A model generated the notes under the pieces. It was given only the letters and a program-made list of their open reading frames with translations, was not told the origin of the DNA and did not search any database. From an uncultured Photobacterium sp. (lineage in GTDB: Bacteria > Pseudomonadota > Gammaproteobacteria > Enterobacterales > Vibrionaceae), in assembly GCF_947039875.1 (NCBI RefSeq), contig NZ_CAMRAN010000031.1:1-50137 (forward strand): a stretch of DNA of 50,137 bases, given 5' to 3'. Shown piece after piece: positions 20,991 to 30,331 of the stretch. The position numbers and the translations under genes were made by a program. How positions within the stretch are numbered: position 1 is the stretch's first letter; each line of letters opens with the position of its first letter.

Positions 20991-21443
20991 ATGCAAGTTA
21001 TTCTACTTGATAAAATCGCTAACCTAGGTGGCCTTGGCGACCAGGTTAACGTTAAAGCGGGCTATGCTCGTAACTTCCTTATCCCACAAGCTAAGGCAGT
21101 TATGGCGACTAAAGCGAACGTTGAAATGTTCGACGCACGTCGTGCAGAGCTAGAAGCTAAAGTTGCTGAGCAACATGCTGCAGCTGTAGCACGTGCTGAA
21201 GCACTTAACGTACTTGAAGGTGTAGTTATTGCATCTAAAGCTGGTGACGAAGGTAAACTATTCGGCTCAATCGGTACTCGTGACATCGCTGATGCAGTTT
21301 CTGCAGCTGGCGTTGCACTTGTTAAGAGTGAAGTACGTCTACCTGAAGGTGCACTACGTACGACTGGCGAATTTGAAGTTAGCGTTCAGCTAAGCTCAGA
21401 CGTATTCGCAACTGTTAAACTAAACGTTGTTGCTGCAGAGTAA
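20991..21443 (+). CDS. rplI: 50S ribosomal protein L9
   Basis: L9 is an elongated 50S protein near the L1 stalk that helps keep reading frame. The 150-residue protein has the N-terminal [19 protein letters not shown] globule, the long connecting helix (about 40-75) and the C-terminal domain with [22 protein letters not shown] at 20977-20982 is the ribosome-binding site. It closes the operon and a terminator follows within 50 bases. Confidence 0.98.
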   Translation: MQVILLDKIANLGGLGDQVNVKAGYARNFLIPQAKAVMATKANVEMFDARRAELEAKVAEQHAAAVARAEALNVLEGVVIASKAGDEGKLFGSIGTRDIADAVSAAGVALVKSEVRLPEGALRTTGEFEVSVQLSSDVFATVKLNVVAAE

Positions 21444-21463
21444 TCGCTTTTAGCTTTAATAGT

Positions 21464-21492
21464 AAAAAACCAGCCTTCGGGCTGGTTTTTTT
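21464..21492. terminator. Bidirectional terminator between rplI and the DUF481 gene
   Basis: The stem AACCAGCC/GGCTGGTT with a TTCG tetraloop is flanked by A-run and T-run on either side, so it can end the convergent transcripts of rplI and the minus-strand gene. Confidence 0.92.
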
Positions 21493-21518
21493 ATGTCTGT
21501 TATTTGGCTTTTAATGCT

Positions 21519-22277
21519 TTATAGTGTGTAAATTAACGAAACTGTAGTTGTGCTATCAGAGTTCTTCATTCCGTCAGGTACCCAAGAATAAGCCGTTTGG
21601 GTGTAACCTAAGTTTAAGGCGATATTATCAGTGATCGAATTGGTAGCATTTAATGTGCTTTCTAATGTGGTGTTACTACGCCCCGAAATAACATTAAATT
21701 TCGCGCTGAGTGTGAGGGTTTTTAATGGTTTCCATTGAATATCGATTGTACTTTGTAATACCATTTCATTGACGACTTCTTGCTTAACAATGCTACCACT
21801 TTTTATCTCATCAAGATTAGGATCTTGGTGGCGAAAACCTGGGCCAATATCCATTAATGTTTGAAATGTTTCGTAACTAAATAATCGATAACCGATACCG
21901 GTTGAAATAATTGAGTCCGCATAATAAGGCCCATAACGATCATCAATATAGCTTCCATTACCATAAAAATAATAGCCATCACGAATCATACGTTTTGACT
22001 TTAAGCTCACTGACATCTTACGTTTATCTTCTTCACCGTCTTTTTTTGCCATAATGAACTTAGCATCACCGTTAGTTTGATAGCGGCCTTTGGTGTAAGT
22101 TAGTGCAATATTACCATTTAATGTTTGGGAATTAGAGTTACCAGATAGTGATTGATAACCTAAACCGATAGTACTGGTTAGTGGTGATGGTTCACTCGGT
22201 GCTTCAGGCGTTGATTTTTCACTGGCATTAGCCGCGGTAGTGGCAAGCAAAAGTAATGTGAGTATATATCTTGCCAA
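21519..22277 (-). CDS. DUF481 family outer-membrane protein (YdiY-like)
   Basis: The 252-residue product has a signal peptide of about 18 residues (cleavage after ANA) and a Ser/Pro-rich linker. The rest alternates polar and hydrophobic residues in the way of a beta-barrel: GLGYQSLSGNSNSQTLNGNIAL, RMIRDGYYFYGNGSYIDDRYG and IISTGIGYRLFSYETF. This fits the DUF481 group annotated as salt-induced outer-membrane proteins; the actual function is unknown. It ends in a hydrophobic beta strand, as barrel proteins do. It is alone on the minus strand between rplI and dnaB. No operator is recognised upstream. Confidence 0.8.
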   Translation of the reverse strand: MARYILTLLLLATTAANASEKSTPEAPSEPSPLTSTIGLGYQSLSGNSNSQTLNGNIALTYTKGRYQTNGDAKFIMAKKDGEEDKRKMSVSLKSKRMIRDGYYFYGNGSYIDDRYGPYYADSIISTGIGYRLFSYETFQTLMDIGPGFRHQDPNLDEIKSGSIVKQEVVNEMVLQSTIDIQWKPLKTLTLSAKFNVISGRSNTTLESTLNATNSITDNIALNLGYTQTAYSWVPDGMKNSDSTTTVSLIYTL

Positions 22278-22507
22278 AAGTCCTCCGCAGGCAGGGTAAT
22301 TTTAATATCGGAATATTGATGCCGTATTCTAGCGTAAATTTGTCAGCTTTTGGTTAGGAATCGTCGCCATACTTTTCGTAAAACTAAAAAGGAGGATAAT
22401 TGTTAAGATGGGAAGTGATCAATCGTAATGGTTTATAGCTACTCAGAAGCAGGGGATAGGTTATACTGTCGAGCTCCGTTCTTGGTTTTGGTAAATGCAC
22501 AGTTGTT

Positions 22508-23905
22508 ATGACAGATAATCGTAAATCGAAACAATTAAAAGATAATCAAATGGACGCCCTTAAAATGCCACCCCATTCGCTTGAAGCTGAGCAATCAGTT
22601 CTTGGCGGTTTGATGTTGGATAATGAGCGTTGGGATACTGTTGCTGAAAAAGTGGTTGCAAAAGACTTTTATAGCCGTCCTCATCGGATTATTTTTGAGG
22701 CAACCGCAGCCTTATTGGAAGGTGGACAGCCCCTTGATTTGATCACTTTGTCTGAACATCTTGAGCGCTCGGATAAACTTGATGATGTGGGTGGTTTTGC
22801 TTACCTTGCTGAGCTGGCAAAAAACACCCCTTCTGCAGCGAATATTTTAGCGTATGCTGATATTGTTCGTGAGCGGGCCTTGATTCGAGACATGATTGGT
22901 GTGGCTAATGAAATAGCCGATGCGGGTTATGATCCTCAAGGGCGTACTAGTGAAGACTTACTGGATATGGCAGAAAGTAAAGTTTTTGCGATTGCCGAAC
23001 AACGTACCAATGATAAAGAAGGTCCACAAAACGTCGATACTATTTTAGAGCGTACGCTTGAACGTATCGAGTTGCTTTATCAATCACCACAAGATGGTGT
23101 AACGGGTGTATCAACAGGCTTTACTGACTTAAATAAGAAAACTGCAGGTTTGCAGGGGTCTGATTTAATTATTGTTGCAGCGCGTCCATCAATGGGTAAA
23201 ACCACCTTTGCGATGAACTTATGTGAAAATGCAGCTATGGATCAAGAAAAACCAGTGCTGATTTTCTCATTAGAGATGCCCGCAGAACAGATCATGATGC
23301 GTATGTTGGCGTCATTATCGCGTGTTGACCAAACTAAAATCCGTACCGGGCAATTGGACGATGAAGATTGGGCGCGTATATCATCAACAATGGGTATTCT
23401 GATGCAAAAAAAGAATATGTTCATTGATGATAGTTCTGGCTTAACACCGACAGAAGTACGTTCACGCGCGCGTCGTATTGCGCGAGATAATGGTGGCCTT
23501 AGTATGATCATGATCGACTACCTTCAGTTGATGCGTGTGCCAGGGCTACAAGAAAACCGTACTTTAGAGATTGCCGAAATTTCACGCTCGCTTAAAGCAT
23601 TAGCGAAAGAATTAAATGTGCCCGTTGTTGCCCTCTCTCAGCTTAACCGTTCGTTAGAGCAACGGGCCGATAAGCGTCCTGTTAACTCTGATTTGCGTGA
23701 ATCTGGCGCCATCGAGCAGGATGCTGACTTAATCATGTTTATATACCGTGATGAGGTTTATCACGAAGACAGTGCCCTTAAAGGGATCGCTGAAATCATC
23801 TTAGGTAAACAACGTAATGGTCCAATTGGTACTGTGCGTTTAACGTTCCAAGGCCAGTTCTCTCGCTTTGATAACTATGCTGGTCCTGCCTTTGATGAAG
23901 AGTAA
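22508..23905 (+). CDS. dnaB: Replicative DNA helicase DnaB
   Basis: DnaB is the hexameric 5'-3' helicase at the replication fork. The 465-residue protein has the N-terminal collar domain ([20 protein letters not shown]), a linker helix region (about 155-195) and the RecA-like motor domain. Walker [10 protein letters not shown] lies at about 225-233, Walker B in [10 protein letters not shown], and an arginine-finger region in [17 protein letters not shown]. No intein is present. The start at 22508 fits the family length. A TATACT at 22462-22467 may be a -10 element but no clear -35 is visible. alr follows after 26 bases, so the two are likely co-transcribed. Confidence 0.97.
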   Translation: MTDNRKSKQLKDNQMDALKMPPHSLEAEQSVLGGLMLDNERWDTVAEKVVAKDFYSRPHRIIFEATAALLEGGQPLDLITLSEHLERSDKLDDVGGFAYLAELAKNTPSAANILAYADIVRERALIRDMIGVANEIADAGYDPQGRTSEDLLDMAESKVFAIAEQRTNDKEGPQNVDTILERTLERIELLYQSPQDGVTGVSTGFTDLNKKTAGLQGSDLIIVAARPSMGKTTFAMNLCENAAMDQEKPVLIFSLEMPAEQIMMRMLASLSRVDQTKIRTGQLDDEDWARISSTMGILMQKKNMFIDDSSGLTPTEVRSRARRIARDNGGLSMIMIDYLQLMRVPGLQENRTLEIAEISRSLKALAKELNVPVVALSQLNRSLEQRADKRPVNSDLRESGAIEQDADLIMFIYRDEVYHEDSALKGIAEIILGKQRNGPIGTVRLTFQGQFSRFDNYAGPAFDEE

Positions 23906-23931
23906 GCCTTAAAAATTATTTAGGATATTGG

Positions 23932-25011
23932 ATGAAAGCTGCAACTGCACATATTGATACCCAAGCTTTGGCACATAATCTGAGTCAAATCCGCCTGCAG
24001 GCACCAAACAGTAAAATTTTAGCGGTTGTTAAAGCTAATGCATACGGACATGGGTTGTTAGATGTGGCGAAAAGCCTTACCGATGTCGATGCTTATGGCG
24101 TAGCACGAATAGAGGAAGCGTTAATGCTACGTGCTGGTGGTGTGGTAAAACCGATTCTATTATTAGAAGGGTTTTATGCGCCAACAGATCTACCTGTATT
24201 GGTGACCAATAATATCCATACTGTGGTGCATTCGATTGAACAGCTGGAAGCACTTGAACACGCGGTGTTAGATGCACCCGTACGCGTATGGGTAAAAATA
24301 GATACTGGCATGCATCGTCTTGGATTACGTCCAGAACAAGTTCCAGACTTTATGCAGCGTTTACATGACTGCGAGAATGTTGCCAAGCCCTTACGCTTTA
24401 TTAGTCATTTTGGTAATGCTGATAATCTAGAGAGCGATATTACCGTAAATCAAATTGCGTGCTTTTCTGCGCTAATTAAGCCCTATCAAGGTGAACGTTC
24501 GTTAGCGGCATCGGCAGGTATTTTAGCGTGGCCTGATAGTCACTTTGAATGGATTCGTCCTGGCATTATTATGTATGGCGTATCGCCATTTGATGAATTA
24601 GAACGTTCGGCATCAAACTATAACTTACAACCGGTTATGACGTTAACATCGAGCTTAATTGCTGTGCGTGATGTTAAAAAAGGCGAACAAGTCGGTTATG
24701 GTGGCATTTGGACCTGTGAACGCGATACCAAAATGGGTGTTATTGCGATAGGTTATGGGGATGGTTATCCTCGTTGTGCACCCAATGGTACGCCTGTTGT
24801 GGTTAATGGCCGTATCGTACCTACTGCTGGGCGCGTATCAATGGATATGTTAACGGTAGATTTAGGGCCTGATGCAACTGATAAAGTGGGCGATGAAGCC
24901 ATTTTATGGGGTAAAGGCTTACCCGCTGAAGTGGTGGCACAATATACTGGTGTAATTGCTTATGAGTTAATGACCAAGTTGACGCCTCGGGTTGCGATGA
25001 CTTATTCATAA
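23932..25011 (+). CDS. alr: Alanine racemase
   Basis: Alr interconverts L- and D-alanine with pyridoxal phosphate and supplies D-Ala for peptidoglycan. The 359-residue protein has the PLP lysine K34 in [11 protein letters not shown], the [10 protein letters not shown] motif and the second catalytic base Y256 in [18 protein letters not shown] is in the C-terminal beta domain. AGGATATTGG precedes the ATG. It follows dnaB as in E. coli and ends at a terminator. Confidence 0.97.
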   Translation: MKAATAHIDTQALAHNLSQIRLQAPNSKILAVVKANAYGHGLLDVAKSLTDVDAYGVARIEEALMLRAGGVVKPILLLEGFYAPTDLPVLVTNNIHTVVHSIEQLEALEHAVLDAPVRVWVKIDTGMHRLGLRPEQVPDFMQRLHDCENVAKPLRFISHFGNADNLESDITVNQIACFSALIKPYQGERSLAASAGILAWPDSHFEWIRPGIIMYGVSPFDELERSASNYNLQPVMTLTSSLIAVRDVKKGEQVGYGGIWTCERDTKMGVIAIGYGDGYPRCAPNGTPVVVNGRIVPTAGRVSMDMLTVDLGPDATDKVGDEAILWGKGLPAEVVAQYTGVIAYELMTKLTPRVAMTYS

Positions 25012-25019
25012 AAAAGACT

Positions 25020-25048
25020 AGCCGTGGGTATAACCTGCGGCTTTTTTT
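25020..25048 (+). terminator. Rho-independent terminator after alr
   Basis: AGCCGTGGG pairs with CCTGCGGCT through seven Watson-Crick and two wobble pairs around a TATAA loop. Seven T end the structure. Confidence 0.8.
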
Positions 25049-25404
25049 GGTTTAAAGTTACTGTTTACCTTGAATAGCAATAATAATGTGTCATCGTTCA
25101 GTACCATTTCGATAATCTCCAACTTTTGATAAAGTCTTTTATACTCCCCTTACTATTTAGTTATTGGTGAAACCTTTTAATTTAATTAGCGATTACCATT
25201 ATCATCTTGCTGATAAATACAGGTATGATGCATCGTACTTTCGTGACCTGACGCAATGACGATCGTACGATGTTAACGTCATAATTGGTTGTAACAGATA
25301 GCATCATTAGAGACCTTGTTATTTAGGGTCAATAGCATAGATCGAGGATCTTTCGAAGGCGGTATGATTCGACAGATGAACATAACAAAATCAGGAACAT
25401 TACT
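25049..25404. other. Non-coding gap upstream of pgi with nested inverted repeats
   Basis: I see no gene here. CATCGTAC (25231-25238) is repeated inverted as GTACGATG (25265-25272). ATGACG (25256-25261) and CGTCAT (25277-25282) form a second inverted pair around the palindrome ATCGTACGAT (25262-25271). This could be an operator or a leader structure for pgi. No convincing promoter hexamer pair was found. Confidence 0.35.
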
Positions 25405-27057
25405 ATGTTAAACAACATCAATCCAACGCAAACTAAAGCGTGGCAAGCACTGACTGCCCATTTTGAACAAGCTCAAGATTTTGAATTAAGCGATTTATTT
25501 GCTAATGATAGCGAGCGTTTTGCCAAATTTTCTGCTTCGTTTGGTTCTGATATTTTATTAGATTACTCTAAGAATCTGATCACTGAAGAAACTTTGACTA
25601 AGTTGTTTGCATTAGCAAAAGAAACTGAGCTTGATGCTGCCATTGCGGATATGTTCAACGGTGTGAAAATCAACCGTACTGAAGATCGTGCTGTACTCCA
25701 TGTTGCGTTACGTAACCGCAGCAATACGCCAATTATTGTTGATGGCGAAGATGTTATGCCTGCCGTTAATGCTGTATTAGCAAAGATGGAAAGTTTTACT
25801 AACCGCATTGTAAGTGGTGAGTGGAAAGGTTACACCGGCAAAGAAATTACCGATGTTGTTAATATCGGTATTGGTGGTTCAGATCTTGGCCCTTACATGG
25901 TGTCAGAAGCATTAGCTGCGTACAAAACACGCCTAAACATGCATTTTGTTTCTAACGTTGATGCAACACACATTGTTGAAACGCTAAAAGACTTAAACCC
26001 TGAAACAACGTTATTCTTAATTGCATCTAAAACCTTTACTACCCAAGAAACCATGACTAATGCATTGTCTGCGCGTGATTGGTTCTTAGCTATGGCAGAA
26101 GATAAAGCACACGTTGCAAAACACTTTGCAGCGCTTTCTACTAATGCAGAATCTGTGGCTGAATTTGGTATCGATACTGATAACATGTTTGAGTTCTGGG
26201 ATTGGGTTGGTGGTCGTTACTCATTATGGTCAGCGATTGGTCTTTCTATTAGCTTGGCGGTAGGTTTTGATAACTTTGTTAAGTTATTAGAAGGTGGTCA
26301 TGCAATGGATAATCATTTTGCAACCGCACCACTAGAGCAAAAATTACCTGTAATTCTAGCGTTAATTGGTATTTGGTATAACAACTTCCACGGCGCAGAA
26401 ACTGAAGCAATTCTACCTTATGATCAATACATGCACCGTTTCCCTGCTTACTTCCAACAAGGTAACATGGAATCAAACGGTAAATATGTCGACCGTGGTG
26501 GCAAGCCTGTGGATTACCAAACCGGTCCTATCATTTGGGGTGAGCCAGGAACGAATGGTCAACATGCGTTCTATCAACTTATTCACCAAGGTACGAAGTT
26601 AATTCCATGTGACTTTATTGCACCTGCTATTAGCCACAACCCACTAGGTGATCATCATCCAAAACTAATGGCTAACTTCTTCGCGCAAACTGAAGCATTA
26701 GCATTTGGTAAGAGCCGTAAGACAGTCGAAGCTGAATTTATGGCTGCCGGTAAATCACAAGCAGAAATCGATGAGCTAGCTGAATTTAAAGTGTTTGAAG
26801 GTAATCGTCCAACAAACTCAATTCTGCTTAAAGAAATTACGCCATACACATTAGGTGCATTAATTGCATTGTATGAGCACAAAATCTTTACCCAAGGTGT
26901 TATTTGGAACATCTTCAGCTTTGACCAATGGGGTGTAGAACTTGGTAAGCAATTGGCTAACCAAATTTTACCAGAGCTAAACAGCAATGAAGGTGTTGTA
27001 AGCCACGATAGCTCAACTAATGGTTTAATTAATGCTTTTAAACAATGGCGTGCATAA
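25405..27057 (+). CDS. pgi: Glucose-6-phosphate isomerase
   Basis: Pgi interconverts glucose 6-phosphate and fructose 6-phosphate (cytoplasm). The 550-residue protein has the phosphate-binding [11 protein letters not shown], the [14 protein letters not shown] motif and [15 protein letters not shown], which carries the catalytic histidine. QWGVELGK and the C-terminal Lys-containing [11 protein letters not shown] region follow. The length is standard. Its codons look like those of a highly expressed gene. It stands alone between the alr terminator and a pair of terminator hairpins. Confidence 0.98.
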   Translation: MLNNINPTQTKAWQALTAHFEQAQDFELSDLFANDSERFAKFSASFGSDILLDYSKNLITEETLTKLFALAKETELDAAIADMFNGVKINRTEDRAVLHVALRNRSNTPIIVDGEDVMPAVNAVLAKMESFTNRIVSGEWKGYTGKEITDVVNIGIGGSDLGPYMVSEALAAYKTRLNMHFVSNVDATHIVETLKDLNPETTLFLIASKTFTTQETMTNALSARDWFLAMAEDKAHVAKHFAALSTNAESVAEFGIDTDNMFEFWDWVGGRYSLWSAIGLSISLAVGFDNFVKLLEGGHAMDNHFATAPLEQKLPVILALIGIWYNNFHGAETEAILPYDQYMHRFPAYFQQGNMESNGKYVDRGGKPVDYQTGPIIWGEPGTNGQHAFYQLIHQGTKLIPCDFIAPAISHNPLGDHHPKLMANFFAQTEALAFGKSRKTVEAEFMAAGKSQAEIDELAEFKVFEGNRPTNSILLKEITPYTLGALIALYEHKIFTQGVIWNIFSFDQWGVELGKQLANQILPELNSNEGVVSHDSSTNGLINAFKQWRA

Positions 27058-27063
27058 TGCTTA

Positions 27064-27128
27064 TTATCGGTTAATGTAATTAACCGATAAAATAAAACGC
27101 CGCAGTCGTTATGATTGCGGCGTTTTTT
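27064..27128. terminator. Two consecutive hairpins, bidirectional terminator between pgi and the cold-shock gene
   Basis: First hairpin: a perfect 11-bp stem 27064-27074 with 27080-27090. Second: AACGCCGCA (27096-27104) with TGCGGCGTT (27116-27124) followed by T. The A run before the second stem gives a T run on the other strand, so it can also end the cold-shock transcript. Confidence 0.85.
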
Positions 27129-27147
27129 ATTTTTGGCGTTAGCTCAA

Positions 27148-27354
27148 TTATAGCGTGATAACGTCGCTAGCTTGCGGGCCTTTCTGACCATCAGTTACGA
27201 TAAATTCAACACTTTGGCCTTCACGTAATGTTTTACGTCCTTGCGCTTGAATAGCACTGAAGTGAACAAACACATCTTTACCATCGGCAGCAGAAATAAA
27301 ACCAAAGCCTTTATCATCATTGAACCACTTTACGGTTCCAGTCAGTTTACTCAT
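27148..27354 (-). CDS. Cold-shock domain protein (CspA/CspE family)
   Basis: This 68-residue single-domain RNA chaperone of the Csp family melts mRNA secondary structure. The RNA-binding motifs RNP1 (KGFGFIS) and RNP2 (VFVHF) are intact, as are TVKWFND and [10 protein letters not shown]. Csp paralogues cannot be told apart by sequence alone, so no gene letter is given. AAGGGA precedes the ATG. The 222 bases between it and zur leave room for a long 5' leader, as many csp genes have. I could not confirm a cold box in that leader. Confidence 0.92.
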   Translation of the reverse strand: MSKLTGTVKWFNDDKGFGFISAADGKDVFVHFSAIQAQGRKTLREGQSVEFIVTDGQKGPQASDVITL

Positions 27355-27541
27355 GTACGTCTTTCCCTTATAGACTAATCGTAGTAGTTACAGCTTATAG
27401 GTAACTAGGTGCTTATGACTGATTCAGTCTAGATCGAATTTATGACAATGAGTAGTGTTTTATTGTGCTTTTATGTCTTAGCTAACGTTAATTCACTTTA
27501 AAGAGAAAGGTGCTGAAAGGAGGGTGAGAAAATATCAGAAG

Positions 27542-27566
27542 GTGCCATCACGAACTGTGACAGCAC
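27542..27566 (-). terminator. Possible terminator after zur
   Basis: On the minus strand GTGCTGTCAC pairs with GTGATGGCAC through ten pairs, two of them wobble, around a five-base loop. Only a weak T-rich stretch follows, so the call is tentative. Confidence 0.45.
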
Positions 27567-27576
27567 AAAAGATGTA

Positions 27577-28029
27577 TTAATCGTTTTTAGTTTGCTGACA
27601 TTTATGACAAACACCATGGCTTTCAACAACGTGATGCTTGATCATAAAGCTATATTGTTCTGATTTTTGGCGTAAAAGCTTTGCTAGTTCATCATCATGG
27701 ATTTCTTTAACAAACCCACATTTATCGCAAATTAATAATTGTGAACAATGATCGGCATGGCCAAGTACACAACAAGCGATATAGCTATTGGTTGATTCAA
27801 CTTTGTGAACAAAACCTTGAGCTAGCAGAAAATCTAAGGCGCGATATACCGTCGGTGGTTTTGCTTGGGGTTCTGATGCTTTGAGTAAATCGAGTAACTC
27901 ATAAGCACTAATAGAACTATGATGATTAATGATCAGTGCCAGTACTTTTAATCGCTGCGGGGTCATTCTTACCCCTCGTTGCTCACAGAGGTGTTGTGCT
28001 TTAGCTAGCAGTTGAGTTTGAACCGTCAT
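27577..28029 (-). CDS. zur: Zinc uptake regulator Zur (Fur family)
   Basis: Zur represses zinc uptake genes when zinc is plentiful. The 150-residue protein has a Fur-type winged helix (RGVRMTPQRLKVLALI, PPTVYRALDFLLAQGFVHK) and a dimerisation domain with the structural zinc cysteines CDKC and CHKC. The paired ICDKCGFVKEI and HGVCHKCQ resemble Zur more than Fur or PerR. It is on the minus strand with its promoter in 28030-28368. That 339-base gap has no Zur-box palindrome I could recognise and no other gene; it also holds the upstream region of the small ORF at 28369. Confidence 0.9.
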   Translation of the reverse strand: MTVQTQLLAKAQHLCEQRGVRMTPQRLKVLALIINHHSSISAYELLDLLKASEPQAKPPTVYRALDFLLAQGFVHKVESTNSYIACCVLGHADHCSQLLICDKCGFVKEIHDDELAKLLRQKSEQYSFMIKHHVVESHGVCHKCQQTKND

Positions 28030-28275
28030 AGAGCCTCAAAAAAACGTCATTGAGTTTATATTTTATCACAGCTGTCTAAAAACATACTCACACTTAGCAA
28101 GTAACCGTAATAAGAGCAAAGATTCCGTGTAAATGATCACGTTATATTAAGGAGAGTAAAAAAAATGTCACAAAATGGATGCATTGCAAAGGCGTGATCA
28201 TCAACGTTGACTATACATTATAAAAACTAATGCCAAGGTTGCGTTTTTTTCATTTCTCAAGTGATTTAAAATATC

Positions 28276-28281
28276 TATAAT
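28276..28281 (+). promoter_or_regulatory. Possible -10 element upstream of the small ORF
   Basis: A perfect TATAAT lies about 90 bases before the small ORF at 28369. The -35 position (28253-28258, TTTCTC) is a poor match, so the promoter is tentative. A start near 28288 would give a transcript of about 245 bases ending at the terminator at 28501-28533. Confidence 0.35.
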
Positions 28282-28368
28282 GGCGCCCATCGAAACGTGA
28301 CCGACGCCTTAAATATTCGTGATTAGGCAATGGTTATACATAAAATGCTTAATCTTTAAGGTGAAAAA

Positions 28369-28452
28369 ATGTCTGTTATCATTACTAAAATTGTTGCTCT
28401 TTACACGCCTGTATTCTCTACAATGTACAAAAGCGGTAATATGAATAAGTAA
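28369..28452 (+). CDS. Possible small protein, 27 residues
   Basis: The ATG at 28369 has a good ribosome-binding site (AAGGTG, 28358-28363) and opens a 27-codon frame. It encodes a hydrophobic stretch (VIITKIVALYTPVF), then STMYKSGNMNK. The hydrophobic run could form a short membrane or amphipathic helix. A strong terminator 48 bases after the stop closes the unit, so it looks like a separate small transcript between zur and dusA. I do not recognise the protein. It could instead be a leader peptide or an incidental frame in a small RNA. There is no excess of one amino acid that would suggest classical attenuation. Confidence 0.45.
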   Translation: MSVIITKIVALYTPVFSTMYKSGNMNK

Positions 28453-28500
28453 CAACTTGCACTAAGGTCAACTATAGACCGACAGTGAAAAGAATTTAAG

Positions 28501-28533
28501 AAAAGGCCTTGAACATTGTTCAAGGCCTTTTTT
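28501..28533 (+). terminator. Strong Rho-independent terminator between the small ORF and dusA
   Basis: A perfect 14-bp stem (28501-28514 with 28518-28531, core AAGGCCTTGAAC) with a three-base loop ends in six T. No large gene precedes it on this strand, so it must end the small transcript. Between it and dusA (28534-28789) I see only AAGTGGT/ACCACTT (28744-28750 with 28761-28767), a small hairpin just before dusA. Confidence 0.93.
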
Positions 28534-28789
28534 GTTATATGAGTTTTATGATTAAATGTTTTGCTATGAGTTGTAGATATGATTTGAGTTAATAAGGTAA
28601 TCATGGAGGAGGTTGTTATTTTAGGGTAGAATCCGCGCCTCAAAAGATATTTTAGAGATAGTTTATGCCTCCTAAACTGTCCCTCATCCGTCCCTTATCG
28701 CTAACAAAAGTCGACATCGGATGAAGTATATTGCAATACCCGCAAGTGGTATTTGCTATAACCACTTAATATGTAAGGAATATTGTAAT

Positions 28790-29770
28790 ATGTACCCATC
28801 TGCTCGTTTTTCTGTCGCCCCGATGCTGGATTGGACTGATCGTCATTGCCGTTATTTCCATCGCTTAATGAGTAAAGAAGCTCTGTTGTATACCGAAATG
28901 GTAACGACTGGCGCAATTATTCACGGCAAAGGTGATTTTTTGGCGTATAACGAAGAAGAGCATCCATTAGCATTACAACTGGGTGGCTCAAATCCAGTTG
29001 ATCTTGCGCGTTGTGCCAAATTAGCAGCGGAGCGTGGCTATGATGAAATCAACTTAAACGTTGGTTGTCCGTCTGATCGCGTTCAAAACGGCATGTTTGG
29101 TGCTTGTTTGATGGGTGAAGCTGAGTTGGTGGCACAATGTGTTGCTGCAATGCGTGAAGTCGCTGATATTCCTGTTACCGTTAAAACCCGTATTGGTATT
29201 GATGATCAAGATTCGTATGAGTTCTTAACTCATTTTATTCAAACGGTATCAGAAAAAGGCGGTTGTGATAATTTTACCATTCACGCCCGTAAAGCATGGC
29301 TAAAAGGGTTGAGCCCGAAAGAAAACCGTGAAATTCCAGAACTGGATTACCCACGAGTTTACCAATTAAAGCAAGACTTTCCACAGTTAACCATGGCAAT
29401 CAATGGTGGTATTAAAACCTTTGAAGAAATGGAACAACACCTAAAATATATGGATGGTGTAATGGTGGGTCGTGAAGCTTACCAAAGTCCTTATTTGATG
29501 GCAGAAGTGGATCAGCGTTTATTTGGTAGTAATCGCCCAGTAATGAAGCGTCGTGAAGTGGTTGAAGCCATGTATCCATATATCGAGCAACAATTAGCGA
29601 ACGGTTCATACTTAGGTCATATTACTCGTCATATGCTAGGTCTATTCCAAAATATGGCAGGTGCGCGTCAATGGCGTCGTTATATTAGTGAAAATGCACA
29701 CAAGCCAGGGGCTGGCATTGAAGTGGTACAACAGGCATTAGCAAAAATTCCTGCTGAGCTAGATGTGTAA
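28790..29770 (+). CDS. dusA: tRNA-dihydrouridine synthase A
   Basis: DusA reduces uridine to dihydrouridine in the tRNA D-loop with FMN and NADPH (U20/U20a in E. coli). From the ATG at 28790 the product has 326 residues starting [20 protein letters not shown], the expected N-terminus. The in-frame ATG at 28721 would add 23 residues unlike the family. AAGGAA (28775-28780) supports the shorter start. The [19 protein letters not shown] motif holds the catalytic cysteine (in GACLM), and [11 protein letters not shown] binds FMN phosphate. It precedes pspG, as in E. coli. Confidence 0.96.
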   Translation: MYPSARFSVAPMLDWTDRHCRYFHRLMSKEALLYTEMVTTGAIIHGKGDFLAYNEEEHPLALQLGGSNPVDLARCAKLAAERGYDEINLNVGCPSDRVQNGMFGACLMGEAELVAQCVAAMREVADIPVTVKTRIGIDDQDSYEFLTHFIQTVSEKGGCDNFTIHARKAWLKGLSPKENREIPELDYPRVYQLKQDFPQLTMAINGGIKTFEEMEQHLKYMDGVMVGREAYQSPYLMAEVDQRLFGSNRPVMKRREVVEAMYPYIEQQLANGSYLGHITRHMLGLFQNMAGARQWRRYISENAHKPGAGIEVVQQALAKIPAELDV

Positions 29771-29846
29771 TTATTTGTTCAGAGATAATTATTTTAGTAG
29801 TGAGTTTTACTTAGCATTAGGTGAAATTAACCAATAAATAGTAAAC

Positions 29847-29875
29847 GCCAATTCTTTACCGAGTTGGCTTTTTTT
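29847..29875 (+). terminator. Rho-independent terminator after dusA
   Basis: GCCAATTC pairs with GAGTTGGC, with one wobble pair, around a TTTACC loop. Seven T follow. This separates dusA from pspG. Confidence 0.8.
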
Positions 29876-29914
29876 ATCTTCATGAAAAATAAAGTAAAAT
29901 AATTACTTTAGAGT

Positions 29915-29930
29915 TGGCGTGAATTGTGCA
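29915..29930 (+). promoter_or_regulatory. Sigma-54 promoter of pspG
   Basis: TGGCGTGAATTGTGCA matches the sigma-54 consensus TGGCACG-N4-TTGCA with GG and GC exactly 12 bases apart. Transcription would start about 60 bases before pspG. Just upstream, AAAGTAA (29891-29897) and TTACTTT (29903-29909) form an inverted repeat that could be part of an activator site. In E. coli, pspG is driven by sigma-54 and PspF. Confidence 0.7.
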
Positions 29931-30002
29931 ATATAGCTAAGTAATAATGAATATAGCACTGGGGTTTCATGTGGATACCGCAGTTATAAAAAAGGATAAT
30001 CT

Positions 30003-30245
30003 ATGTTTGAGTTCCTATTTTTGGTTGCTTTTACACTGGTATTGATATTTACCGGTGTTAGTTTAATTGGTGTTCTAATTGCGGTTGCAGCAGGTTTTGC
30101 GGTAATGGCTGTTGTTGGTATGTTAGGGCTTGTCTTTAAATTATTACCGTGGATCATTTTGATAGCATTAGGTATTTGGTTCTTCCGTGAGCGTAATGCT
30201 GACAAGCAGCATCAAGAACGTATGTCTCGTTATCGTCGCTATTGA
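30003..30245 (+). CDS. pspG: Phage shock protein G (envelope stress)
   Basis: PspG is a small inner-membrane member of the phage-shock response to envelope and proton-motive-force stress. The 80-residue protein resembles E. coli PspG throughout: FTGVSLIGVLIAV, a GMLGLVFKLLPWIILIALGIW segment with two hydrophobic helices, and a charged tail ending in RYRRY. It lies after dusA as in E. coli and has a sigma-54 promoter, which supports the assignment. AAAGGA at 29991-29996 is the ribosome-binding site. pspF and pspABC are not in the window. Confidence 0.88.
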   Translation: MFEFLFLVAFTLVLIFTGVSLIGVLIAVAAGFAVMAVVGMLGLVFKLLPWIILIALGIWFFRERNADKQHQERMSRYRRY

Positions 30246-30331
30246 TTGCGATTGATTGCAGAGTTTTCATACTGCTTCTGATATAATTCTGTGCGATTAA
30301 TTACATAAAATGAATAAGAGCGGAGACTCGC

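Noticed and set aside
27345..27360. GACGTAC just before the cold-shock gene start as a cold box.
   Set aside because: A cold box should lie at the far 5' end of the leader, not next to the ATG. The match is short.
28030..28120. A Zur-binding palindrome upstream of zur.
   Set aside because: I looked for the GAAATGTTATA type of inverted repeat and found nothing close.
28401..28643. A minus-strand 80-codon frame across the small-ORF terminator.
   Set aside because: It reads through a perfect terminator hairpin, resembles no known protein, and has no start signal.
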